Below are positions 7,887 through 17,112 of a stretch of DNA of 41,879 nucleotides, one piece after another. Source of the DNA: Clostridia bacterium (lineage in GTDB: Bacteria; Bacillota; Clostridia; Acetivibrionales; JAFADI01). Location of the stretch: the NCBI GenBank assembly GCA_026417615.1, contig JAOACY010000060.1, forward strand, positions 1-41,879, written 5' to 3'. Position 1 is the first letter of the stretch. Every line of letters begins with the position of its first letter. A program made the position numbers and the translations under genes. The notes beneath the pieces were generated by a model, which saw only the letters and a list, made by a program, of their open reading frames with translations, did not search any database and was not told the origin of the DNA.

Positions 7887-9245
7887 ATGTTAACACCTTT
7901 TGAGATAATTGAAACCATAAAGATGATACAGGAAGAGAACCTGGACATCAGAACCATTACAATGGGTATTTCACTGAGAGATTGCAGCCATCCTGACGGA
8001 AATATTGCAAGACAGAAGATTTACGAAAAGATCACCCGCCTCGCTGAGAATCTTGTGAAAACCGGGGAGGATATTGAGAAACAATATGGAATTCCCATAA
8101 TAAACAAGCGTATATCCGTTACGCCTATTTCTGTTGTTGCGGAGAGCAGTGACGAAGAAAATTACGTGAAGTTTGCTGAAACCTTGGACAAGGCGGCGGA
8201 GACTGTCGGAGTGAATTTTATCGGAGGATTTTCCGCCTTGGTGCACAAGGGTTATACCAATGGGGATGAAAAGCTTGTAAAATCAATACCTTTAGCCCTG
8301 AGTACAACTAAAAAAGTATGTGCCTCAGTTAATGTTGCATCCACAAAGAGCGGTATAAATATGGATGCAGTAAGACAGATGGGTGAAGTGATAAAGGATG
8401 CGGCACAGCTTACAGCAAAGGATGGGGGCTTGGCTTGCGCAAAGCTGGTAGTCTTCGCAAATGCGGTTGAGGATAACCCCTTTATGGCAGGGGCCTTCCA
8501 TGGCATTGGTGAGCCGGAATGTGTAATCAATGTGGGAGTCAGCGGACCAGGTGTGGTGAAAAAGGCACTGGAGAAGGTCAAGGGGGCAGATTTTGGCACA
8601 GTGTCCGAAACTATAAAAAAGACCGCATTCAAAATAACCCGAATGGGTCAGCTTGTAGCCCAGGAAGCTTCTAAACGGCTCGGAGTGGATTTCGGGATAG
8701 TTGATTTGTCACTGGCTCCTACGCCTGCAATAGGGGACAGCGTTGCGTATATACTTGAGGAAATGGGGCTTGAAAAGTGCGGAACCCATGGCACCACAGC
8801 AGCGTTGGCTCTGCTGAATGATGCCGTAAAGAAGGGGGGAATAATGGCTTCCTCCTACGTTGGAGGACTAAGCGGCGCATTTATACCGGTAAGCGAAGAT
8901 GCAGGAATGATAGAGGCAGCGATGAAGGGGGCTCTATCCATTGAAAAGCTCGAAGCAATGACATGCGTTTGCTCTGTGGGGCTGGACATGATTGTGGTTC
9001 CTGGTGATACCTCTGCTGAAACAATATCTGCCATCATAGCAGATGAGGCCGCAATTGGGGTGATTAACCAGAAAACTACAGCTGTCAGAATCATCCCGGC
9101 ACCGGGTAAAAGTGTGGGAGATTTAGTAGAGTTTGGGGGATTGCTTGGTTCAGGCCCTGTCATGAGTGTAAACAAGTTCAGCAGCAGTGATTTCATAATG
9201 CGCGGAGGACGTATTCCCGCTCCGATACAGAGTTTGAGAAATTAA
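7887..9245 (+). CDS. UPF0210 (DUF711) family protein
   Basis: 452 residues, the usual length for UPF0210. Family features include the N-terminal [13 protein letters not shown] motif, [11 protein letters not shown], a glycine-rich core ([26 protein letters not shown]) and the C-terminal region ending with [14 protein letters not shown]. Members are related in fold to pyruvate formate-lyase/anaerobic ribonucleotide reductase barrels, but the reaction is not established. Start ATG 7887 is preceded by TAGGAG. It follows the ACT-domain UPF0237 gene and may be co-transcribed with it, with a repeat element in the intervening 80 bp. No transmembrane segments or signal peptide are seen, so it is cytosolic. 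Confidence 0.9.
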   Translation: MLTPFEIIETIKMIQEENLDIRTITMGISLRDCSHPDGNIARQKIYEKITRLAENLVKTGEDIEKQYGIPIINKRISVTPISVVAESSDEENYVKFAETLDKAAETVGVNFIGGFSALVHKGYTNGDEKLVKSIPLALSTTKKVCASVNVASTKSGINMDAVRQMGEVIKDAAQLTAKDGGLACAKLVVFANAVEDNPFMAGAFHGIGEPECVINVGVSGPGVVKKALEKVKGADFGTVSETIKKTAFKITRMGQLVAQEASKRLGVDFGIVDLSLAPTPAIGDSVAYILEEMGLEKCGTHGTTAALALLNDAVKKGGIMASSYVGGLSGAFIPVSEDAGMIEAAMKGALSIEKLEAMTCVCSVGLDMIVVPGDTSAETISAIIADEAAIGVINQKTTAVRIIPAPGKSVGDLVEFGGLLGSGPVMSVNKFSSSDFIMRGGRIPAPIQSLRN

Positions 9246-9250
9246 AAACA

Positions 9251-9311
9251 CCGCAGGGCAATGAAATAAGGGTTTTACAGGACTATACGACTAGATTTCA
9301 AGGCCCTGCGG
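9251..9311. repeat. Widely spaced 9-bp perfect inverted repeat between convergent genes
   Basis: CCGCAGGGC at 9251-9259 pairs with GCCCTGCGG at 9303-9311 across a 43-base loop. It lies between the ends of the UPF0210 gene and bioY and might terminate or stabilise transcripts, although no T-run follows directly. Confidence 0.5.
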
Positions 9312-9376
9312 CAAGAAAATCCAAATAAAGGTATTTTTATTTTGTAGCAGCACTTATTGAAAATTCTTAACATATT

Positions 9377-9925
9377 TTAGGAAAGCTTGATTCTCTTTTT
9401 GATCTCAACTGTCAGGAACGATGCAACAGCGACCTTGATAAGATCCCATGGCAGGAATAATAGGAAGTATTTCCAGATAATCGTAGCTGCTGTGACATTT
9501 TTCCCGTTCAGATATTTTACAACGATATAAAGGTAGGGCAATCCTATTGCATAGCATGCCAAGACGCCTGCTGCAGATGCTGTAAGATATCTTGCAATAT
9601 CGTTTTTTATAAGAGCGGAGTTTTCACCAATCCTGCCTGCCACGAAGGCTGCGGCTGCAAACCCAAGGAGGAAGCCAAAGGAAGGCTGCAGTACATACTG
9701 AGGACCTCCTCCGTTGGCGAATATTGGCACTCCAACGAGGCCTACGGCCATATAAATTGCCTGTGAGGCAAAGCCAAGCTTGGAGCCTAGCAGAAGCCCC
9801 GCGAAAATGACGAAGAAAATCTGAAGAGTGAAGGGAAGGGGGGGCAGGTTGATTTTGAGAAAAGCCCCGACTGCGGTCAATGCTGCGAATAGGGATACTA
9901 ATACCATTTTGTGTGTTCTGCTCAT
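9377..9925 (-). CDS. bioY: Biotin transporter substrate-binding subunit BioY
   Basis: 182 residues, typical for BioY, the S component of ECF-type biotin uptake systems. The protein is almost wholly hydrophobic with about six membrane helices. Conserved features are LPPLPFTLQIFFV, LLGSKLG, the loop VGLVGVPIFANGGGP and YVLQPSFGFLLGF, which together are diagnostic. No ATPase or EcfT gene is adjacent, so it either works alone or uses a shared energising module encoded elsewhere. ATG 9925 has TAAGGAGATG upstream. It is a single-gene transcript driven by the promoter at 9975-10003 and controlled through a BirA-type operator. Confidence 0.95.
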   Translation of the reverse strand: MSRTHKMVLVSLFAALTAVGAFLKINLPPLPFTLQIFFVIFAGLLLGSKLGFASQAIYMAVGLVGVPIFANGGGPQYVLQPSFGFLLGFAAAAFVAGRIGENSALIKNDIARYLTASAAGVLACYAIGLPYLYIVVKYLNGKNVTAATIIWKYFLLFLPWDLIKVAVASFLTVEIKKRIKLS

Positions 9926-9940
9926 AATACATCTCCTTAA

Positions 9941-9972
9941 TTGTTAACTATTATTTTGTTATCGGTTAACAA
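9941..9972 (-). promoter_or_regulatory. BirA (biotin repressor) operator in front of bioY
   Basis: TTGTTAACT, 14 bases, then GGTTAACAA: a perfect match in layout to the Firmicute BirA operator (TTGTTAAC-type half-sites separated by 14-15 bp). It begins two bases downstream of the bioY -10 box and so covers the transcription start. Bound BirA-biotinyl-AMP would block bioY when biotin is plentiful. Confidence 0.9.
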
Positions 9973-9974
9973 TT

Positions 9975-10003
9975 ATTATAGGATCGATTTTCCATTGTGT
10001 CAA
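9975..10003 (-). promoter_or_regulatory. bioY sigma-A promoter
   Basis: On the minus strand, consensus TTGACA (10003-9998) and consensus TATAAT (9980-9975) with a 17-bp spacer, placed 50 bp before the bioY start. Confidence 0.88.
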
Positions 10004-10053
10004 TACTGTAAAATAATAACATGCCATAATTTCATGTAATATTGATTCTGCTT

Positions 10054-10100
10054 AAAAAAACGCTGTAAGGAAGGTTAAGCCTTCTTTACAGCGTTTTTTA
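10054..10100 (-). terminator. Rho-independent terminator of glgCD
   Basis: A stem of CGCTGTAAGGAAGG with CCTTCTTTACAGCG (one non-Watson-Crick position), flanked by A7 on one side and T6 on the other, so it can work in both directions. On the minus strand it follows glgD directly and insulates the bioY promoter. Confidence 0.9.
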
Positions 10101-10101
10101 G

Positions 10102-11223
10102 CTATACCATTGTATCCTTGCCTACGATTACAGGCCAGTTCGACTCGCCCTTTAGAGCCTTTTCGCGACTTACGACAACGTTTTTATCCAGAATGCAATA
10201 TTCAAGGAAAGCACTTTCATCTATTACTGAGCCCTGCATAACAATGCAATCCTTGATAAGAGCTCCTCTTTTAACTGTAACTCCTCGAAATAGCACACTG
10301 TTGATTACCGTACCTTCAATTATGCATCCGTCTGCGATAATTGAATTTTTAACTTCCGCTTCTTCGTTATATTTTGCGGGCGGCTCGTCCTTGACCTTTG
10401 TGAATATCCTGCCATTGTCTATGAAAAGCTCACGGCGAATGTCCGGATTAAGCATTTCCATATTGCAATTATAATAAAGAGGTATGGAGCTTAAGCACCT
10501 CCAGTAGCCGCTGAACTTAAACCCGTAAATTTTAAGGTTCTCAACATTTTTTATAAGGATATCCTTCACAAAATCATAATATCCATGGGCGGCGCTTTCT
10601 TCAAGAAGCGAGATGAGAAGAGTGCGCTTCATTATATACACTCCTGTTGAACCCATACTGCCCTTGGGATTAAGAGGCTTTTCCTGAAGGTCGGTAATTT
10701 TGCTGTCGCTGTCAAGCTGAATTATGCCGAGAAGAGATAGATCTTGTTTGGAGAAATCATGCATATCACGGTAAACAATAGTTATATCTGCATCCTTTTG
10801 CTTATGGAAGTCAAGGAGCTCATCAAAACTCATCTTAAACACACAGTTGCCGGTGGAGATGATGACGTATTCTTCATTGCTTCGTTTCAAATAGGTCAAA
10901 TTGTTGTACATGGCATCAGCAGTTCCCCTGTACCAGCCTGAGCTGTCTCCTGAAAGATAGGGCGGGAATATAAAAAGACCGTCTTTCCTTCTGTCGAGAT
11001 CCCATTCCTTGCCTGACCCCAAGTGATCCATAAGTGAACGGAAGCTGTATTGAGTAAGGATGCCTATATTGGTTATACCTGAATTCACCATGTTTGATAA
11101 AATAAAATCTATTGCCCTGTACTTTGAGCCGACAGGAATCGCTGCGATTGAACGCTTTGCGGAAAGCTCCTTGAGCCTGTCGTTTCTTCCCCCGGAGAGA
11201 ATAATACCCATAGTGTTTTTCAT
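10102..11223 (-). CDS. glgD: GlgD, regulatory subunit of glucose-1-phosphate adenylyltransferase
   Basis: 373 residues, the length expected for GlgD. It has the nucleotidyltransferase fold ([30 protein letters not shown]) followed by a left-handed beta-helix. Catalytic features differ from GlgC: the sugar-nucleotide loop reads [12 protein letters not shown], and the metal-binding GDHIYKMDY motif is replaced by [10 protein letters not shown], so the aspartate is asparagine. In Firmicutes GlgD pairs with GlgC and modulates its activity rather than catalysing on its own. Start ATG 11223 overlaps the glgC stop by 4 bp (ATGA), and the AGGAGGAATATGTG region before it provides a strong ribosome binding site. 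A terminator follows immediately. Confidence 0.93.
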   Translation of the reverse strand: MKNTMGIILSGGRNDRLKELSAKRSIAAIPVGSKYRAIDFILSNMVNSGITNIGILTQYSFRSLMDHLGSGKEWDLDRRKDGLFIFPPYLSGDSSGWYRGTADAMYNNLTYLKRSNEEYVIISTGNCVFKMSFDELLDFHKQKDADITIVYRDMHDFSKQDLSLLGIIQLDSDSKITDLQEKPLNPKGSMGSTGVYIMKRTLLISLLEESAAHGYYDFVKDILIKNVENLKIYGFKFSGYWRCLSSIPLYYNCNMEMLNPDIRRELFIDNGRIFTKVKDEPPAKYNEEAEVKNSIIADGCIIEGTVINSVLFRGVTVKRGALIKDCIVMQGSVIDESAFLEYCILDKNVVVSREKALKGESNWPVIVGKDTMV

Positions 11224-12500
11224 TCACATATTCCTCCTTTGTATACGCTCTTGCCTGATGGTACCTCCAGAGAACAGAAATCCTCAGGTGCAGCGCCAAT
11301 GTCTATGACAACGTTTTTACCCAAAACTGCATTGTCAGGTATGACAGCCTCGTCGCCGACGACGGTAATACCAGAATTATAAATAGACGGCTTCGATTCA
11401 TTAACGGTCGGTTCCCCAAAGCCTATTTTTACATTGTTTCCGACCTTGATTCTTTCACTCAGAATGCTTTTAACTATATGGCAATTCTTCCCGACGCTGC
11501 TGTTGGACATGATTATAGAATCTTCAACAATTGAACCCTCGTCAATAAATACACCGGGGAATATTACAGAGTTTCTCACCTGGCCGTAAATCATGCAGCC
11601 TTCTGCCACTATGGATTTTTTAATGCTTCCGTTGGGACCTATATAATGTGCGGGCTTTATGGGGTTGGTTGTATATATCTTCCAATTTTGGTCAAACAGG
11701 TTGAAATCCGGCACTCTTTCAATGAGATCCATGTTTGATTCCCAGAAGGCCTGGATTGTCCCAACATCCTTCCAGTAGCCGTGAAACCTGTAAGCCCACA
11801 TGCTCTTGCCTTCATTTAGCATCCCGGGGATGATGTTTTTCCCGAAATCATTATCCGAGTCCGGGCTTTCAGCGTCTTTTATCAAATATTCCCTGAGCAC
11901 CGGCCAGCTGAATATGTAGACACCCATTGAAGCCAAATTGCTCTTGGGGTTTTTTGGTTTTTCCTCAAACTCATAAATCCTTCCGTCCTCATAAGTGTTC
12001 ATAATTCCATACCTGCTTGCGTCCTCATAAGGAACCTCTATGACGGATATCGTGGCATCGGCCTTGTTCTTCTTGTGGAAATCAAGCATCAATGAGTAGT
12101 CCATCTTGTAAATGTGATCGCCTGATAGTATGATTACATACTCAGGAGAGATTTTGTCAACATAATGAATATTTTGGTATACTGCGTTCGCGGTGCCTTT
12201 ATACCACTCGCCGGTTTCATCCTTAAGGTAGGGCGACAGTATTGTGACACCACCGTTGAATCTGTCTAGATCCCAGGGCTTTCCAATGCCGATGTGTGTG
12301 TTGAGCTTTAAGGGAAGGTATTGCGTCAGGACGCCTACGGTATCAATTCCGGAATTTATGCAGTTGCTGAGGGTGAAATCTATTATCCTGTATTTTCCAC
12401 CATACAAAACAGCCGGCTTAGCCATCGTTTTAGTTAATACGCCAAGCCTGCTTCCCTGTCCTCCGGCTAGAAGAAGTGCTATGAGCTCTTTTTTGACCAT
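11220..12500 (-). CDS. glgC: Glucose-1-phosphate adenylyltransferase catalytic subunit
   Basis: 426 residues. It makes ADP-glucose from ATP and glucose-1-phosphate, the committed step of bacterial glycogen synthesis. Intact motifs are [13 protein letters not shown] near the N-terminus, [27 protein letters not shown], the catalytic GDHIYKMDY and EEKPKNPKS, followed by a C-terminal left-handed beta-helix. Start ATG 12500 is preceded by AGGAGATGATTCA. It is the first gene of the glgC-glgD unit and overlaps glgD by 4 bp. Its promoter probably lies about 115 bp upstream in the divergent region shared with the AddB-like helicase gene. Confidence 0.96.
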   Translation of the reverse strand: MVKKELIALLLAGGQGSRLGVLTKTMAKPAVLYGGKYRIIDFTLSNCINSGIDTVGVLTQYLPLKLNTHIGIGKPWDLDRFNGGVTILSPYLKDETGEWYKGTANAVYQNIHYVDKISPEYVIILSGDHIYKMDYSLMLDFHKKNKADATISVIEVPYEDASRYGIMNTYEDGRIYEFEEKPKNPKSNLASMGVYIFSWPVLREYLIKDAESPDSDNDFGKNIIPGMLNEGKSMWAYRFHGYWKDVGTIQAFWESNMDLIERVPDFNLFDQNWKIYTTNPIKPAHYIGPNGSIKKSIVAEGCMIYGQVRNSVIFPGVFIDEGSIVEDSIIMSNSSVGKNCHIVKSILSERIKVGNNVKIGFGEPTVNESKPSIYNSGITVVGDEAVIPDNAVLGKNVVIDIGAAPEDFCSLEVPSGKSVYKGGICE

Positions 12501-12610
12501 TGAATCATCTCCTGTGTTTGATTTGTTAGATTTATCTTAAGTCTTAAAACTGATTTAAAAACCTTGATGTATAAATCTCTGGAACATATATATATTGAGG
12601 AACTTATTTA

Positions 12611-12619
12611 ATTATACCA
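12611..12619 (-). promoter_or_regulatory. Extended -10 promoter element for glgC
   Basis: TGGTATAAT on the minus strand matches an extended -10 box (TGn-TATAAT). No convincing -35 hexamer was found at standard spacing. It lies about 110 bp before glgC. Confidence 0.4.
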
Positions 12620-12658
12620 CACTGATTGTTAAATTAATGCAAAATTTTCTGAAAATGA

Positions 12659-12667
12659 TGGTATAAT
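12659..12667 (+). promoter_or_regulatory. Extended -10 promoter element for the helicase-nuclease operon
   Basis: TGGTATAAT, an extended -10 box, abuts the left end of repeat copy 2. The predicted transcript would begin inside the repeat. No good -35 hexamer is visible. Confidence 0.45.
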
Positions 12668-12735
12668 GTAAGGGGACACACCCGCTGAGTAACGGGTAAA
12701 CGAAAGAAGGAGGGAATGTCCCCTTTTGAACGGGT
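12668..12735. repeat. GGGGAC hairpin element, copy 2
   Basis: Starts GTAAGGGGACACACCC and ends GGGAATGTCCCCTTTTGAACGGG. The ends are inverted repeats (AAGGGGACACACCC against AAGGGGACATTCCC on the other strand). Internal AGGAGGGAATG looks like a ribosome binding site plus ATG (12716) and opens a 22-codon reading frame that overlaps the next gene out of frame. Confidence 0.75.
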
Positions 12736-12750
12736 AAGGAGAATGGAAAT

Positions 12751-14811
12751 ATGTACGGGCTGGATGAAAAGGCGAAGAAAATAGTTGAGATGCCGAATGC
12801 AGACAGAAAGATTATTTTAAAAGGTCCTACGGGCTGCGGCAAATCTACGCTTTTGCTGGAAAGATACAGATTTATGGTTGAGAGCCTTAAAATACCAAGC
12901 GACAGAATACTTATCCTTCTGCTGAACAGAACCCAGTCCCTTGATTGGAGAAAAAAGACCGTGCTTAAAAGCTCAGGTGCTGTTTGGAGAACCTCCTATT
13001 ATGGATTTATTCAGAGTGAAATCAGGACTTATTACCCGATAGTGCTTGAAAACTGCTCTGAAATCGTAAACAAGCAAATTAAACCAACATTCCTTACTTT
13101 TGAATCTGCGCAGTTCCTGGTTTCAAAGGTTATTGACAAGCACAGGGAGCGCAGGGGGCTTTTTGCAGGTGTTACCTCGTTTACAGACAGGATAGCGATA
13201 GACTTGACCGCAAATCTGGTAAAGGCTGCCACCTCGGATATACCCTGCCATGAGATCGGAGAGAGGCTCTATAGCGCCCTTGAGCTTAAGGATGAGACAA
13301 AAAGGCAGGTATTCAGGGATGCGGACGGCATACTGTCTGCATATAGAAAAAAATGTCTGGAGCTTGGCATCTTTGACTTTGGAATGGCTGTTGAAGTGTA
13401 TAACAGGTATCTGTTTACAGATGAGCGCTACAGAGAGCACTTATTCCGGAGAGTTCAACATGTTTTTGCGGATAATATCGAAGAATGTGTTCCAACGGAA
13501 GTGGATTTCATATATTCGCTTTTGCCAAATGTAAAATCATGTATGCTGGGCTATAATTTTGAGGGCGGATATGGTGAGGCTTTCGGAGGAAATCATGAAT
13601 ACATGAAGCAGAAGCTTATAAACGGCTGCGAAACGATAGAAATGGGGAAATCTTACACCTGCAGCAGCTTTATGAGCGAGTTTTCAGAAATGCTGTTTGA
13701 CAGCATCGAGAATGGTAAAAGAGGCAGAGTCAGTGAAGGAGCAAACATTGAGAAAACTCCTCCTTATGAGCTCAGAAGCGAAATGCTTGAGGCGGCAGCG
13801 GAACGGGTTTGCGCTCTTATATCCTCAAATGGCTACAAACCGTCGGATATCGCGATTTTGTCCACGCATGCAGATCCTGTCTCTGAGTATGTTATAGAAA
13901 AAATTCTTCAAAGGCAAGGTATCAAGCTGAAAAACCTTTCAAGGAAAAGCAGGGTGGTGGACAACCCTTTTACTCAGGCGCTTATTACGCTTGCTCAGCT
14001 TTGCCATCCTGATTACGGCGAGCATCCGAACAGGGATGATGTTAAGGCTCTGATAAGGCTGCTCCTTAAAATAGATCCGGTAAGAAGCTCCCTGCTGGCG
14101 GGTGAAGTATGCAGCAGGAAGCCCTTTGCAGAATTCCCCGATGTTGAGTTTCCGGGGCTGGTTGAGAGAATAGGTTACCACAATGTTGAAAAATATGAAA
14201 AAATCAGAGACTGGATAAAGCTTTATAAGGCTCAGGCAGTTCCGCTGCCTATTAATGAATTTTTCCAGAAGGTTTTTCTGGAAATACTTATTTCCAAAGA
14301 TGTAGATGTGCTGGATTCGGATATTCTTCAGGCAAAAAACCTGATAGACAGTGCCAGGACCTTTGCGGATGTTGTGTCAAGGTTCAATATGAATGCAAGC
14401 AGAGAATTTCTTGCAATGGTAAGGAGGGGCATTAAGTCTGCGGAGAGCATCTTTGAAATCGAAGAAAGGCTGGGCGGAGACTTTGTTCTGCTATCTACGC
14501 CCGTAGCTTATCTGGCAAGCTCCCTTTCAAACAAAGTAATAATTTTGACAAGCTTAAGCAGCAGAAATTGGACACCGAGAAGTGTAAAAGAGCTTAGCAA
14601 CGCTCATGTGCTTACCAAGACATGGGAAAAAGGCGATATATACACTGAGGAAATGGAAGAACGCAATCAGAAGCGTTATCTGGCACTTTTGACAAGGGCC
14701 TTGCTGAAAAGGTGCGGAGAAAAGCTCATTACTTTTGAATCTAATCTTTCAGCTAATGGTTATGAAAATGACGGTGATTTATCCGAGTATTTCGACAGTA
14801 TTTTGACTTAA
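12751..14811 (+). CDS. AddB-like degenerate SF1 helicase (no nuclease domain)
   Basis: 686 residues. The N-terminus has a perfect Walker A (KGPTGCGKST, K31) and the order of parts follows UvrD/AddB proteins: LILLLNRTQSLDWRKK (motif Ia-like), a motif II region HVFADNIEECVPTE, and near the C-terminus a motif VI-like RYLALLTRALL. Motif II has D241-N242 where active helicases have DE, so the catalytic glutamate is missing. Other helicase motifs are weak. This mix of intact P-loop and otherwise worn motifs recalls AddB/RecC. AddB is much longer (about 1,150 residues) and ends in an Fe-S nuclease domain, absent here but encoded two genes downstream. ATG 12751 has AAGGAG. First gene of a four-gene operon. 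Confidence 0.75.
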   Translation: MYGLDEKAKKIVEMPNADRKIILKGPTGCGKSTLLLERYRFMVESLKIPSDRILILLLNRTQSLDWRKKTVLKSSGAVWRTSYYGFIQSEIRTYYPIVLENCSEIVNKQIKPTFLTFESAQFLVSKVIDKHRERRGLFAGVTSFTDRIAIDLTANLVKAATSDIPCHEIGERLYSALELKDETKRQVFRDADGILSAYRKKCLELGIFDFGMAVEVYNRYLFTDERYREHLFRRVQHVFADNIEECVPTEVDFIYSLLPNVKSCMLGYNFEGGYGEAFGGNHEYMKQKLINGCETIEMGKSYTCSSFMSEFSEMLFDSIENGKRGRVSEGANIEKTPPYELRSEMLEAAAERVCALISSNGYKPSDIAILSTHADPVSEYVIEKILQRQGIKLKNLSRKSRVVDNPFTQALITLAQLCHPDYGEHPNRDDVKALIRLLLKIDPVRSSLLAGEVCSRKPFAEFPDVEFPGLVERIGYHNVEKYEKIRDWIKLYKAQAVPLPINEFFQKVFLEILISKDVDVLDSDILQAKNLIDSARTFADVVSRFNMNASREFLAMVRRGIKSAESIFEIEERLGGDFVLLSTPVAYLASSLSNKVIILTSLSSRNWTPRSVKELSNAHVLTKTWEKGDIYTEEMEERNQKRYLALLTRALLKRCGEKLITFESNLSANGYENDGDLSEYFDSILT

Positions 14812-14829
14812 AAAATCGGGGGGTCGCAA

Positions 14830-17112
14830 ATGGGCTTAAGGAAAGGCCAGAGGGAACTGGTCGAACAATATAGGGGCGGATATTGCGGTATTGCCGCCAT
14901 ACCTGGAGGAGGAAAAACTCATTGTCTTTCCCTGTGGGCTGTGGAAATGATATCGCAGGGCCTGCACAAGCCGGGAAAAATTCTTATAGTGACTTATATG
15001 AATTCTGCGGTGAATAATTTCAAGCAGCGCATAGCCTCTGAACTCCAAAAGAGAGGAATTGCAGCCAACAAGGATTATTTCGTGTCAACAATCCATGGGC
15101 TATGCTTGCAGATAATCAAGGAGAAACCGGATCTTATCTCAGCTGATGAGGAGTTTGAGATAATAGATGATGTAAACAAGGTTCATATCTTAAGCTCTTC
15201 GATACAGGAATGGAAAAGAGCAAATGCAGACCGTTTCAAAACTTTTGTCGATGAGTCGCAGCTTAGCGCCAATAGTCTGGCAAAAGCATATGAGGAATGG
15301 GAGAGCAAGCTTAGTGGGGTTATCCTCGGCGCAATCAGGGAATTCAAGGCAAGAGGCATAAAGCCTTTAGAGGCCATGGAGAAATGCAGAGGGCTTGGAG
15401 GCACCTCCCTTCTTAAAATTGCCGCAGATATTTACGAGATATATGACAGGAAGCTTAAAACGGGAGGATATTTTGACTTTGATGATATGCTGTATAATGC
15501 AAAGCGGGTATTGGAGTTAGACAGCAGTCTTCTCGAAAGGTACAGAAAAAAGTTCACCTTTGTCTGCGAGGATGAAGCACAGGATTCAAACCTGATACAA
15601 AGTGAAATTCTGACGATGATTGCCAACGGCAACCTTCTGCGTGTTGGAGACAGCAATCAGGCCATATGCGGAAGCTTTACAAGCAGCGATTTTACATTTT
15701 TCAAAAATTTTTGCGAGCTGCCGCAAACCACCGTATACAGCATAACCCAATCCAGCAGGAACACCAAGGACATAATAAACCTTGCAAACTACTTTGTGAG
15801 GTATGTGAGAGAGCGCCATCCGGTGCCGGAATGCAGGGAAAGCCTGCTTCCCCAGTATATTGAACCTGTAGGCGATGATGACGAAAGAAAGAATCCTGTG
15901 ACACCGGAATACGGAATTAAGGCCAAGGTGTTCAAATCCTGGGAAGAAGAAGCTGCAGCCGTTGTAATGCAATTGATGCATTTGATGAAAGCTAATCAGG
16001 ACAAAACAATTGCAGTCCTTGTTCCTGCAGCCTGGAAAATTGAATACCTTGTGGGGCTTATGGAAGAACGGGGTGTTCCCTGCGAGCAGCTGGACAATAC
16101 CTCCAAGGAAAGAAACAGGACTGTAAGAAGAATCGGAAGGATTATTGACTTTTTCGCCCTGCCCGAATCAGGAGAGAAGCTGGCCGAGATGGTGAACGAA
16201 TGCTTTATACCCGATAACCCTGAGGATGCTGCCGGAATGAAGAATCTTGAGACGATCCGGAGCAGAAAGCAGCACAAGCAGATGCTGGCAGATTACTTAA
16301 AGGGAATTTCTACAGAAAACATACTATACCCCTTAGGCGGCGAGATAGACTTGAACAAGGTTCCTGAAGAGCTGCTTGAAACACAGGTTTGGAAAGAGTT
16401 TGAACAAAAGCTGGAGGTCATAAAGGATATACTGGGATTTCCTGGAACAGTAATCGAAAAGCTTATTCTTTACATATCGGAAAAGCTTGCCTTTAATAGG
16501 GAGGAGAGGGCTATTGCCCAGAAAATCGCCAGCGACGTAAGATACCTTATGAGCCAGGACCCTCACTGGACATTGAGCAAGCTTGCACAGGAGCTTCTCA
16601 GCTCAAAAAACATGTTTAACTTCTTTGCAAATGTTGTATGGGAATTGAAAGGGTATGAGCCAAAACCGGGAATTGTAACTGTTTGCACTTATCACAAGTC
16701 AAAAGGCCTTGAGTGGGATGTGGTTTTTCTTACCAGCCTGAACTATGCAGACTTTCCGGTATCATTGAAGGATAAATTTATTGGGGAGTACTGGTTTTTA
16801 AAACAGGAGTACAGAAACCCTCAGGCTATTATTAAAAGCGAGCTGCAGAAGCTGATGGGAGAAGACATAAGCAATATTGACCCTGTAATGGCCTCCAAGC
16901 TGGAGACCATTTCTGAGAAGGCCAGGCTGCTTTATGTTGGCATAACAAGAGCGAAGGAATATCTATTCCTGTCCGGCTTCCATTCAAACCAGGGGAAAAG
17001 GAATGAGTCCTTGCCTTCAGGGTACCTTCTGGAGTTGATGAACTACATTTCGGCCGGCAACGGACAAGCCTCAGGAAGCAATCCGGGCGAAAGGAAGGGG
17101 TGCGCGGTATGA
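14830..17112 (+). CDS. UvrD/PcrA/AddA-type SF1 DNA helicase
   Basis: 760 residues with a full SF1A motif set: Walker A AIPGGGKT (K29), Ia VTYMNSAVNNF, Ic STIHGLCL, a 2A linker region with DFDDML, motif II DEAQD, III VGDSNQAICG, IV SSRNT, V TYHKSKGLEWDVVFL and VI LLYVGITRAKEYLF. This should be an active 3'-to-5' translocase. It lacks the C-terminal RecB-type nuclease domain of true AddA; instead a separate nuclease follows with a 4-bp ATGA overlap. ATG 14830 has GGGGGG upstream and lies 18 bp after the AddB-like gene. It is probably the motor subunit of a helicase-nuclease complex formed by the three genes. Confidence 0.92.
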   Translation: MGLRKGQRELVEQYRGGYCGIAAIPGGGKTHCLSLWAVEMISQGLHKPGKILIVTYMNSAVNNFKQRIASELQKRGIAANKDYFVSTIHGLCLQIIKEKPDLISADEEFEIIDDVNKVHILSSSIQEWKRANADRFKTFVDESQLSANSLAKAYEEWESKLSGVILGAIREFKARGIKPLEAMEKCRGLGGTSLLKIAADIYEIYDRKLKTGGYFDFDDMLYNAKRVLELDSSLLERYRKKFTFVCEDEAQDSNLIQSEILTMIANGNLLRVGDSNQAICGSFTSSDFTFFKNFCELPQTTVYSITQSSRNTKDIINLANYFVRYVRERHPVPECRESLLPQYIEPVGDDDERKNPVTPEYGIKAKVFKSWEEEAAAVVMQLMHLMKANQDKTIAVLVPAAWKIEYLVGLMEERGVPCEQLDNTSKERNRTVRRIGRIIDFFALPESGEKLAEMVNECFIPDNPEDAAGMKNLETIRSRKQHKQMLADYLKGISTENILYPLGGEIDLNKVPEELLETQVWKEFEQKLEVIKDILGFPGTVIEKLILYISEKLAFNREERAIAQKIASDVRYLMSQDPHWTLSKLAQELLSSKNMFNFFANVVWELKGYEPKPGIVTVCTYHKSKGLEWDVVFLTSLNYADFPVSLKDKFIGEYWFLKQEYRNPQAIIKSELQKLMGEDISNIDPVMASKLETISEKARLLYVGITRAKEYLFLSGFHSNQGKRNESLPSGYLLELMNYISAGNGQASGSNPGERKGCAV

